NCBI GenBank assembly: GCA_036847185.1
Contig: DAIUAM010000109.1
Span: 1-5,430 of the forward strand
Reading direction: 5' to 3'
Source of the DNA: UBA4738 sp002413305
Lineage (GTDB): Bacteria; Actinomycetota; UBA4738
DNA: 5,430 nt
Shown here piece after piece: positions 1 through 5,064 of this stretch. The stretch's first letter is position 1. Each line of letters opens with the position of its first letter. A program made the position numbers and the translations under genes. The notes beneath the pieces are model-generated. The model saw only the letters and a list, made by a program, of their open reading frames with translations, was not told the origin of the DNA and searched no databases.

Positions 1-556
1 GCACCACGCGCATCGCGAGCGGGATCTCCTCGCCCTTGGCCCCTGCGGGGTAGCCGTGCCCGTTCCACCGCTCATAGGTGAAGCGGATGGCGTCCCGAAC
101 GTCGGCCCCGAACCCGAGCCGCTGTACCAGCAGGTCGGCTGCCTCGCACCCGGTCGCGAAGTTGTGGACCGCCCACGCGTGGGCGCCCTCCTGAATCGAC
201 CGCGCGATCTGGTCGTGCTGCTCGGGGTCGCGGCCGGAGGTCGCGAACGCCACCATCGCGCCCAGAACCTTGGCCGGATCCGCTGTGTCGAGCACCAGCG
301 TCTGCGCGAGGAGGGCGACATCGTCGCCGAAGACGGTGGCGATCTCGTGGGCGTGGCCCGTGCACCCCACGTAGCGCAGCAGCGCGACCCAGTAGGCGGC
401 GTCGCGGACCGTCCTGTCGAAGCCCGCCTCGTCGCAGAGGGCCACGGCCAGGAGGCACGACCGGAACTGCGACTCGAGCGGCTGCCCGAACGCGTTGTCC
501 TGGGCGAGCGTGAACGTCGCGACGAGCTCACCGAGGCGGAGCGATGCGGCCGAAAT
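1..556 (-). CDS. HD/HD-GYP-like phosphohydrolase-type regulator, N-terminal part (3' end outside window)
   Basis: The 185 visible residues match the N-terminal half of actinobacterial HD-domain proteins that usually continue into a LuxR-type DNA-binding domain; that C-terminal part would lie beyond the left edge. Seen: an opening like 'LRLGELVATFTLA' then 'GQPLESQFRSCLLAV' (residues 7-38), the family-typical 'YVGCTGHAHEIA' (62-73), and the HD-GYP-like 'ERWNGHGYPAG' followed by 'GEEIPLAMRVV' (162-185). HD-GYP relatives hydrolyse cyclic di-GMP, but this subfamily is poorly characterised, so the substrate is unknown. The frame has a stop at 599-601 and no ATG, GTG or TTG before the GTG at 443-445, which would remove the conserved first 37 residues. 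The start chosen is ATT at 554-556, seven bases after GGGAGG (564-569), placing the first residue where relatives begin. It is transcribed divergently from the gene at 692. The family is fairly sure, the function is not. Confidence 0.8.
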   Translation of the reverse strand, partial: MSAASLRLGELVATFTLAQDNAFGQPLESQFRSCLLAVALCDEAGFDRTVRDAAYWVALLRYVGCTGHAHEIATVFGDDVALLAQTLVLDTADPAKVLGAMVAFATSGRDPEQHDQIARSIQEGAHAWAVHNFATGCEAADLLVQRLGFGADVRDAIRFTYERWNGHGYPAGAKGEEIPLAMRVV

Positions 557-563
557 AGGGAAA

Positions 564-569
564 CCTCCC
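564..569 (-). promoter_or_regulatory. Ribosome binding site deciding an ATT start
   Basis: On the minus strand GGGAGG lies seven bases before the ATT at 554-556. No ATG, GTG or TTG occurs in this frame between the upstream stop (599-601) and position 445, so this site is the main evidence for the non-standard start of the HD-domain gene. Confidence 0.55.
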
Positions 570-680
570 GATGCGGCGGTGGCAGAGCGAGCACGAGGCT
601 ATACCCGCCACCGAGCAGAAAGGAAGGGGAACGGCAGGAACGTCCGCGAAGGTAACAAGGCCGAGAAGGGCCAAGAAGAA

Positions 681-685
681 GGAGG
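681..685 (+). promoter_or_regulatory. Strong ribosome binding site of the ABM-like gene
   Basis: GGAGG within AAGGAGGA, six bases before the ATG at 692. It is the end of a strikingly purine-rich leader (about 616-690) between the two divergent genes. No convincing -35/-10 pair was seen in that leader. Confidence 0.65.
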
Positions 686-691
686 AGAACG

Positions 692-964
692 ATGATCCTG
701 GCAACGACCACCGTCGAGGATTTCGACCGCTTCGAGAGGATCTTCTCGAGCAAGGGCGCCGAGAAGCGCAGGCAGCACGGGTCCAAGGGCGCGACCGTCT
801 ACCGCGATCCCAACGAGGAGGACCGGGTCTGGGTGCTCTTCGACTGGGACGAGGAGGGCTGGAAGAGCTTCGTCTCCGACCCCGAGGTCCCCCCGATCAT
901 GCAGGAGGCCGGGCACAAGGGGAAGCCCCAGGCCGCGGTGCTTGGCGGCCGGTACGACGCCTAG
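692..964 (+). CDS. Small dimeric alpha/beta-barrel (ABM/Dabb-like) protein, function unknown
   Basis: A 90-residue acidic protein. It begins with a short beta-strand-like stretch ('MILATTTVEDFDRFERIF'), then a charged helix, a 'GATVYRDPNEEDRVWVLFDW' strand-turn-strand (34-53) and a final helix ending near 'PPIMQEAGHKGKPQAAVL' (67-84). This order is typical of small ferredoxin-like dimeric barrels (antibiotic biosynthesis monooxygenase/Dabb-type proteins), where 'YRDPNDP...' followed by a hydrophobic strand is common. Members include oxygenases, haem-degrading enzymes, cyclases and many uncharacterised proteins; no residue here fixes a reaction. The start is backed by GGAGG six bases upstream. 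The binding-protein gene starts 42 bases downstream on the same strand, so the two are probably one operon, perhaps sharing a ligand (inference). Fold assignment is moderately sure, function unknown. Confidence 0.75.
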   Translation: MILATTTVEDFDRFERIFSSKGAEKRRQHGSKGATVYRDPNEEDRVWVLFDWDEEGWKSFVSDPEVPPIMQEAGHKGKPQAAVLGGRYDA

Positions 965-976
965 GGGTTTCACCCC
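964..976 (+). other. Short intergenic hairpin between ABM-like and AmiC-like genes
   Basis: GGGGT (964-968), loop TTC, ACCCC (972-976), beginning on the last base of the upstream stop codon. It has five perfect pairs and no T-run after it, so it is unlikely to be a full terminator. It could affect transcript processing or be chance. Confidence 0.3.
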
Positions 977-992
977 AACGAACCAGTCTTGA

Positions 993-1000
993 GGGAGGGG
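993..1000 (+). promoter_or_regulatory. Ribosome binding site of the AmiC-like gene
   Basis: GGGAGGGG six bases before ATG 1007. Its position inside the alternative frame that opens with TTG at 989 argues for the ATG start. Confidence 0.7.
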
Positions 1001-1006
1001 TATGCG

Positions 1007-2134
1007 ATGAACGGATCAGAGTCAGGCAGTCGCCCGATCAAGGTGGGCGTCGTCACCGACCAGACAGGGCCGCTGTCCTTCATGGGGATCGCCAACGCGA
1101 ACGTGGCCCGGATGGTGATCGACGACATCAACGCCAACGGCGGCCTGCTCGGGCGTCGAGTGGATCTGTACCTCGAGGACAGCGAGACTACGGACAGCGT
1201 GGCGGAGGCCAAAGCGAAGAAGCTGGTCTGGGATGACCAGGTCGACGTGATCCTCGGCGGGATCTACAGCTCCACCCGGCAAGCCATCAAGGGTCCCGCG
1301 GTGGTGGACGGGAGGACGCTCTACATCTACCCGGAGCAGTACGAGGGACAGGAGTACGACCCGCTCCTGTTCTGCACTGGGCCCGTGCCGGCGCAGCAGG
1401 TCGAACCTCTGATCCCGTGGCTGATGCCGGAGACGGGGGCGAGGAGCTTCTACCTGCCCTCCGCCGACTACATCTGGCCGCACGTCCTGAACGAGAAGGT
1501 CCGTGAGGTGGCCAAGGCGAACGGTGGCGAGATCGTGGGGGAGGAGTACTTCCCGCTCGATCACACGGACTACGGCGAGACCATCGAACGGATCGTATCC
1601 AGCGGCGCAGAGGTGGTGTTCAACACGATCGTGCCCCCCGGGCTCACGCCGTTCCTCGAGCAGCTGTTCGACGCCGGGTTCACGAAGCGGGGCGGGCACC
1701 TCATCTGCACGCATTTCGACGAGAACTTCCTGAACCTGGTGCCGGCCGAACACGTCGAGGGCTTGTACAGCTGCCTGGACTACTACCAGGGCGTCGGCGA
1801 TCGGTTCAGCAAGGAGCTGGTCAATCGGTACGACAGGCTCTACCCGGGTGATGCGAAGTTCACGGCCGGCAGTGCCTGTTCGGGTATGTACCGGGGGCTG
1901 CGGCTGTGGGAGGCCGCGGTGAACGAGGCCGGTTCGCTGGTCCAGGACGACGTGGTCCGAGCACTGGATCACGCGAGGATCGAACGGGGGCCAGGTGGTC
2001 CCGCCGAGATGGTCCCGCGCGAGCATCACGTCCGGATGAACATGTACATAGCCCAGGCACACGACGGCGATTTCCGCATCGTCCAAGATCTGGGCGTGAT
2101 CGACCCACGGGAGTCCGTGCACAGTTTGCGCTGA
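1007..2134 (+). CDS. AmiC/UrtA-like amide or urea binding protein, cytosolic form
   Basis: A 375-residue type I periplasmic-binding-fold protein of the AmiC/UrtA/FmdD group, which bind short amides or urea. Seen: 'KVGVVTDQTGPLSFMGIAN' (12-30), a first-domain helix with 'INANGGLLGRRVDLYLED' (41-58), 'GGIYSSTRQA' (84-93), the group's hallmark 'YPEQYEGQEY' (108-117), 'GPVPAQQVEPL' (125-135), a second domain with 'GAEVVFNTIVPPG', and an AmiC-like C-terminus with 'HHVRMNMYIAQ' then 'GDFRIV'. Length is normal for AmiC. No signal peptide or lipobox precedes the domain, so it is predicted cytosolic like AmiC, the amide sensor that controls the antiterminator AmiR, rather than exported like transporter proteins. 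The ATG at 1007 is chosen over TTG at 989 because GGGAGGGG (993-1000) lies six bases before it and inside the longer version. No permease, ATPase, amidase or ANTAR gene is visible nearby. Ligand specificity is inferred only. Confidence 0.85.
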   Translation: MNGSESGSRPIKVGVVTDQTGPLSFMGIANANVARMVIDDINANGGLLGRRVDLYLEDSETTDSVAEAKAKKLVWDDQVDVILGGIYSSTRQAIKGPAVVDGRTLYIYPEQYEGQEYDPLLFCTGPVPAQQVEPLIPWLMPETGARSFYLPSADYIWPHVLNEKVREVAKANGGEIVGEEYFPLDHTDYGETIERIVSSGAEVVFNTIVPPGLTPFLEQLFDAGFTKRGGHLICTHFDENFLNLVPAEHVEGLYSCLDYYQGVGDRFSKELVNRYDRLYPGDAKFTAGSACSGMYRGLRLWEAAVNEAGSLVQDDVVRALDHARIERGPGGPAEMVPREHHVRMNMYIAQAHDGDFRIVQDLGVIDPRESVHSLR

Positions 2135-2194
2135 CCTCAAGGGGCGGTGGGGCCGACCGGGGCGCGTGGGACGAGTCCTGGTCGTAGCCGCGCC

Positions 2195-2209
2195 GAGGCC
2201 GCCGGCCTC
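2195..2209 (+). terminator. GC-rich hairpin after the AmiC-like gene (first of two)
   Basis: GAGGCC (2195-2200), loop GCC, GGCCTC (2204-2209), about 60 bases after the stop codon at 2132-2134. There is no T-tract, so this is weak as a terminator alone, but it sits just before a much stronger hairpin. Confidence 0.35.
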
Positions 2210-2225
2210 AAACCGCATCGTCATC

Positions 2226-2262
2226 GGCGTTCCGCCCGGGAGTCCTTCTCGGGCGGAACGCC
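2226..2262 (+). terminator. Strong 13-bp hairpin, likely transcription end of the 692-2134 unit
   Basis: GGCGTTCCGCCCG (2226-2238) pairs perfectly with CGGGCGGAACGCC (2250-2262). The 11-base spacer can extend the stem by a few weaker pairs. No long T-run follows, which is common for terminators in high-GC bacteria. It lies about 90 bases after the binding-protein gene and upstream of the tRNA-like sequence, and could act in either direction. Confidence 0.55.
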
Positions 2263-2325
2263 ACTGACGTTTCCAGAGGTACGCCCGGCGTGCGGTTCGA
2301 CGCCTTCGCGAAGAGAGGATTTCGG

Positions 2326-2331
2326 TAGACT
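2326..2331 (+). promoter_or_regulatory. Possible -10 element of the tRNA-like sequence
   Basis: TAGACT ends nine bases before the first base of the tRNA-like sequence (2340), a typical spacing for a tRNA promoter. No clear -35 TTGACA-like hexamer lies 16-18 bases upstream, so this is tentative. Confidence 0.3.
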
Positions 2332-2339
2332 GACCTGCC

Positions 2340-2386
2340 GGAGAGGTCGCCTAGTCTATGGCGCCGGTTTGCTAAACCGGTTGGGG
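2340..2386 (+). tRNA. tRNA-Ser(GCU) remnant, 3' half not recognisable
   Basis: The 5' acceptor strand GGAGAGG (2340-2346), the TC linker, a D stem GCC/GGC (2349-2351 with 2360-2362) and a perfect anticodon arm are visible: CCGGT (2364-2368), seven-base loop TTGCTAA with anticodon GCT at 2371-2373, ACCGG (2376-2380). GCU reads serine AGC/AGU, and a class II variable arm could start at 2381. Against a working tRNA: the D loop lacks the usual GG pair, no T arm with a TTCRANY loop between 5-bp stems follows, and no CCTCTCC-like 3' acceptor strand occurs within the next 90 bases. I read it as a decayed or truncated tRNA gene; it may be a relic of integration or deletion. Boundaries cover only the recognisable part. 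Confidence 0.55.
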
Positions 2387-2434
2387 TGTGAGCGCTCGAA
2401 TAATGCGGTTCCCGGGGGCTGCTAGAGACGGCCG

Positions 2435-2467
2435 CGGCGCCTGCGTCATTGATGCGCGGAGGCGCCG
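2435..2467 (+). terminator. Hairpin downstream of the tRNA remnant
   Basis: CGGCGCCT (2435-2442) pairs perfectly with AGGCGCCG (2460-2467). The 17-base interior can fold further (GCGTCA with TGATGC, using one wobble pair). On the plus strand it is followed by TTTCGCCCTTT, so it could be the old terminator of the tRNA. On the minus strand it lies just beyond where a normal PadR gene would end, so it may have served both sides. Confidence 0.45.
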
Positions 2468-2964
2468 TTTCGCCCTTTGCATCTTGCGTTAGTTGCGTCG
2501 CCCGAGCTCCCCCGGAAGCCATTGCGAGCTGCTCGGCCTGGTCGTCGGCGTCCCCAACCACCTTCAGGTTGGCTTCGGTCTGGAGAACCGCGGCTTTGAT
2601 GAGGAGGCTGACCAGTGGCTCCTCGCGGTGCTGTCTGCGGAGGTTGCCGAGCGAGGCCAGCTCCGCGAGATAGATCTCACGCTGAGTGCGCGCCACCTCT
2701 CGGAGGCGGTCCGGTCCCAGGCGCGAGGCGACGAACAGCTTCAGGAAGAAGTCGTCCCGGAAGCCGCCTCTTCCGATGAAGGGCCGTGAGAGCCACGCGT
2801 CAAGTTCCAGACGGCCGGGCTTAGTCAGCCGGAACACCGTCTTGTCTGGCCGTTCCTTCTGTCGCACGCGAGATCCAGTGACAAAGCCATCCCGCTCGAG
2901 GCGATCCAGGATCGTGGCCAACGATGGATCAGCGGCGTCGCTGCATCTCGGGGTTCAGTGAAGC

Positions 2965-3229
2965 CTAGCCGCCGATACATCCGCGTAACGATTCCGTGGA
3001 CGGAACGAAGGAGTAGGCGCTGGTCACGGGTCTCGTGTAATGCGTGAGCGCGTCTCGGGTGCCCTCGATCACCCCAGCCATGCTCTCGAGCATCGAGGCG
3101 AGCCGCTGCTGTCTTGGAGCTGAAGCCCACGAACATTGTCCCGTGCTCAGTCACGGTTCCGTACGGCATGTTGCGTCGGAAGACCTTGCCGAACTGGTCC
3201 TGATCCGCGCGACCGACGTGAGATTGCAC
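2965..3229 (-). pseudogene. DyP-type peroxidase, C-terminal fragment with a frameshift
   Basis: Reading minus from 3229, 'SHVGRADQDQFGKVFRRN' then 'MPYGTVTEHGTMFVGFS' is the DyP-type haem peroxidase signature after the proximal haem histidine; the arginine and asparagine of 'FRRN' correspond to distal haem-pocket residues in DyP enzymes. At about 3088-3100 the match shifts frame and continues as 'MLESMAGVIEGTRDALTHY' then 'TRPVTSAYSFVPSTESLRG', ending at TAG (2965-2967), the normal C-terminus. The frame change needs one extra base or two missing ones. Everything before 'SHV', including the proximal histidine and the GxxDG motif, is absent: the frame upstream reads unrelated sequence up to the end of the neighbouring gene at 3267. 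DyP enzymes oxidise dyes, phenolics and similar substrates with hydrogen peroxide; this remnant cannot bind haem properly. Confidence 0.8.
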
Positions 3230-3266
3230 GTAGGCAGCCGCCCCACGCGCGCCACCACCTTCGGTG

Positions 3267-4670
3267 CTAGGGGTGGGACCTGCGGCGGACCGCGATCACT
3301 CGAACGGCTGCGGACAGCCAGGCCCCAATCGCCGTCGCTGCGAGCCCGAAGGCCGGTCGGTGGAGCACGGCGAAGAGCGCGATCAGCAGGAGCCTGCCGT
3401 CCCGTCCCCCGAGAAGGTATCCGATGGCCCGTTCGGGCCCAGGCGGTAGACCCAGAGCCCAGACCCGATCCTTCGTCGCCATCGATATGACCGAGCCCGC
3501 AGCCGCTGCAGCGACCAACACCACCGCGGTTCGGGGAGTGGTCCCGGCGTGCAGTGCCCACACCCCGAGCGCGCCGACGAGCGCCACGTCGACGACCCGG
3601 TCGAGCACGCCGTCGAGCAGTGCCCCCCGCGGGCTGGCCCGGATCTGGAGCCGGGCCAACTCGCCGTCGACCCCGTCCAGCACCGACACCGCCTGAGCGA
3701 GGAGCCCGCCCGCCAGGCCTTCACCGGCGGCCAGGAGCCATGCGGCGAGGACTCCCAGCGCGGCGACCAGCACTGACACCAGGTCCGGGGACGGTCGCAG
3801 GGGGGCAAGGATCATCGACATCCTGGTGGAGACGGGCCGGTTCAGGTACCGGGAGACGGGGCCGTCGGCCCGCGTGACGAGCGACCGGCGCAATTGAACT
3901 CTGGCCGCCTTGAGGTCCTGCGGCGTGTCGACGTCGTACCACCAGCAGCCTTTGGGGAGCGGCACCACGGTCAAGGGCTGCCGGGCCGCGAGCGCGCTGA
4001 TCGCTCCGGCCAGCGAGGCGTCGCCCCCAGCCATGGCCTCCCGATGGGCTTCGAACACCGTCGGCGTCAGCAGGAACGCGCCGCAGTCGATGGCCGGCTC
4101 GTCGATGCCCTTGCCGAAGGCGCGGGCCCGGCCGTCCCGGATCCGGACCCGTGTGCCCTCGTCCCAAGCTTCCGATGAAGGTGCCTCATCGACCAGACAT
4201 GCCGGCGCCGAAGCCGACAGCAGAGGGCGAAAGGCGCCTTCGCCGAACAGGTGGTCAGCCGCGACCACCAGGAACGATGCCGTTCCGTCAAGGGTGCGCT
4301 CAGCGGCGCCGAGCGAGGCTCCGTTGCCGAGCTCCCAGTTCTCGGCGTACAGGACTTGGAGCCGGCCTTCGCCTGATCGGGCGGCCACGGCGCCCACGGG
4401 CCCGGCATGATACCCGGTCACCACGACGACGCGATCGATCGCTGCCGCGAGGAGCGTCCGTACTGCCCGCTCCACGAGCGCCATCCCCCCGACCCTCACC
4501 AGCGCCTTCGATCCTCCTCCCGTCACCTCGCGAAGACGGTCGGACCTCCCGGCGGCGAGCACCACCGCGAGGTTCGGTCGGCGTAGCGGGGGCGTCTCGA
4601 GCGGGGTGGTCACCATCGCCTGTATAGCAGATTGGTCCGTGGCGCCTGCGGAGGACGCCTTTGCGCGCAT
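3267..4670 (-). CDS. Bifunctional inositol-1-phosphate cytidylyltransferase / CDP-alcohol phosphotransferase (IPCT-DIPPS-like)
   Basis: A 467-residue fusion. Residues about 34-260 are a nucleotidyltransferase fold: 'VVLAAGRSDRL' with the nucleotide-binding glycine loop (36-46), lysine 55 in 'SKALV', 'VVAADHLF' with a metal-binding aspartate (135-142) and the family tail 'WWYDVDTPQDL' (243-253). Then 'SRYLNRPVSTRMS' leads into a membrane CDP-alcohol phosphotransferase domain (about 290-460) with a complete catalytic motif: D332xxD335G336xxA339R340, G349, D353, D357, among several hydrophobic helices. In Archaeoglobus and other DIP producers this fusion makes CDP-inositol from inositol 1-phosphate and CTP, then joins it to a second inositol 1-phosphate to give di-myo-inositol-phosphate phosphate, precursor of a compatible solute. 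Another polar alcohol acceptor is possible. The start at 4670 is chosen for GAGGAA seven bases upstream; ATG 4616 (449 residues) is an alternative. It stands alone on its strand, with gene remnants downstream. Confidence 0.85.
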   Translation of the reverse strand: MRAKASSAGATDQSAIQAMVTTPLETPPLRRPNLAVVLAAGRSDRLREVTGGGSKALVRVGGMALVERAVRTLLAAAIDRVVVVTGYHAGPVGAVAARSGEGRLQVLYAENWELGNGASLGAAERTLDGTASFLVVAADHLFGEGAFRPLLSASAPACLVDEAPSSEAWDEGTRVRIRDGRARAFGKGIDEPAIDCGAFLLTPTVFEAHREAMAGGDASLAGAISALAARQPLTVVPLPKGCWWYDVDTPQDLKAARVQLRRSLVTRADGPVSRYLNRPVSTRMSMILAPLRPSPDLVSVLVAALGVLAAWLLAAGEGLAGGLLAQAVSVLDGVDGELARLQIRASPRGALLDGVLDRVVDVALVGALGVWALHAGTTPRTAVVLVAAAAAGSVISMATKDRVWALGLPPGPERAIGYLLGGRDGRLLLIALFAVLHRPAFGLAATAIGAWLSAAVRVIAVRRRSHP

Positions 4671-4677
4671 AGCGAAG

Positions 4678-4683
4678 TTCCTC
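4678..4683 (-). promoter_or_regulatory. Ribosome binding site favouring the 4670 start of the IPCT-DIPPS gene
   Basis: GAGGAA on the minus strand, seven bases before ATG 4668-4670. The rival ATG (4614-4616) has only a weak AGG-type match but has a TATACA sequence a few bases upstream, which could be a -10 box of a leaderless transcript. The choice is therefore not final. Confidence 0.5.
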
Positions 4684-4710
4684 GCCCGACCACAACTACC
4701 GAGGGAGGGC

Positions 4711-4736
4711 CCCAGCGGGGCTGGGACGGGGGTCCC
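4711..4736. repeat. Overlapping GC-rich inverted repeats upstream of the IPCT-DIPPS gene
   Basis: CCCAGC (4711-4716) and GCTGGG (4720-4725) form one short hairpin. GGGAC (4723-4727) and GTCCC (4732-4736) form a mutually exclusive second one. They lie in the presumed leader of the minus-strand gene. Such competing stems can be regulatory, but they also arise by chance in GC-rich DNA. Confidence 0.3.
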
Positions 4737-4768
4737 GGCTTCCAGCCGATCCCTCTCCGGGCTGCGCC

Positions 4769-4787
4769 TCCGCCCGACTCGGGCGGA
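4769..4787. repeat. Near-perfect 19-bp palindrome in the leader/intergenic region
   Basis: TCCGCCCGA (4769-4777), one base, TCGGGCGGA (4779-4787): a nine-base inverted repeat with a one-base centre. It sits about 100 bases upstream of the IPCT-DIPPS start. The symmetry suits a dimeric regulator site. As RNA it would form a six-pair stem with a five-base loop and no T-run. Confidence 0.4.
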
Positions 4788-4928
4788 TGGGGACTGTTCC
4801 TTGTGGATCGCCTGGCCACTCGGTGGGGAACGGATCCCGGAGGGGTGGTGTGGGCGGAGGTTGGCTCCGCACGCTGCGTTCGCCCGCAACGTGTCCGAGG
4901 GTCATCGAACAGTTGGTGAATGGGAGAA

Positions 4929-5064
4929 CTATCGCCAGGTGGAGATCGGGCGCCGCGCGGATCTGTACTCCCTGGCTTCCGTGGTCATCGACTTTCGCTC
5001 GATCAAGCCGAGAGTGGCCCCTGCCGCCCTCGCCTCGGTCGTTCGCCGTCTCATCGGAGGGTGA
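4929..5064 (+). pseudogene. Possible decayed fragment resembling the C-lobe of a Ser/Thr protein kinase
   Basis: The frame reads 'YRQVEIGRRADLYSLASVV' and then 'PRVAPAALASVVRRLIGG' before TGA at 5062-5064. In PknB-like kinases 'xxRADLYSLGxVLY' (start of helix F) is followed some 45 residues later by 'PPALxxVVxRxLxxDP'. Here only about 17 residues separate the two, and a continuation 'DDPLEARAP' appears in the next forward frame. This could be a shrunken, frameshifted kinase remnant. No start codon with a ribosome binding site supports an intact gene, and the match is short enough to be chance. Confidence 0.2.

Larger units (their letters stand above)
2208..2921 (-). pseudogene. PadR-family transcriptional regulator, N-terminally truncated and without its own stop
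   Basis: Residues 1-133 (about 2921 down to 2523) match the later part of a PadR regulator: end of the winged helix-turn-helix ('LATILDRLERDGFVTG', a wing with 'RPDKTVFRLTKPGRLELDAW'), then the C-terminal helical domain with 'RDDFFLKLFVASRLG', 'REIYLAELASL' and 'LLIKAAVLQTEANL'. PadR proteins repress stress or efflux genes as dimers. The first 40 or so residues, which carry the opening helices of the DNA-binding domain, are missing: the frame is closed by a stop at 2955-2957, and the only start near the homology is TTG at 2919. Downstream the frame stays open for about 100 residues past the normal PadR end, reading antisense across the tRNA remnant and the hairpins, so that tail is not real protein. 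It abuts a DyP peroxidase fragment on the same strand. Probably non-functional. Confidence 0.65.

Noticed and set aside
56..655. Plus-strand open frame of 199 codons
   Set aside because: It is antisense to the HD-domain gene, whose protein sequence is clearly family-like; its own product is arginine- and glycine-rich with no family features.
989..1006. TTG start adding six residues to the AmiC-like protein
   Set aside because: The ribosome binding site for ATG 1007 lies inside this extension and nothing suitable precedes the TTG.
1022..2224. Minus-strand open frame of 400 codons opposite the binding protein
   Set aside because: The plus strand encodes a full AmiC-like protein with a good ribosome binding site; this frame is a GC-driven mirror with low-complexity composition.
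2449..2961. Plus-strand open frames across the PadR remnant
   Set aside because: They are mirrors of the PadR reading frame and show no family features.
3424..4627. Several plus-strand open frames opposite the IPCT-DIPPS gene
   Set aside because: The minus strand carries complete catalytic motifs for two domains; the opposite frames are shadows.
4671..4889. N-terminal extension of the IPCT-DIPPS protein to 4889
   Set aside because: The added residues are proline- and arginine-rich with no family match, and the best ribosome binding site is at 4678-4683.
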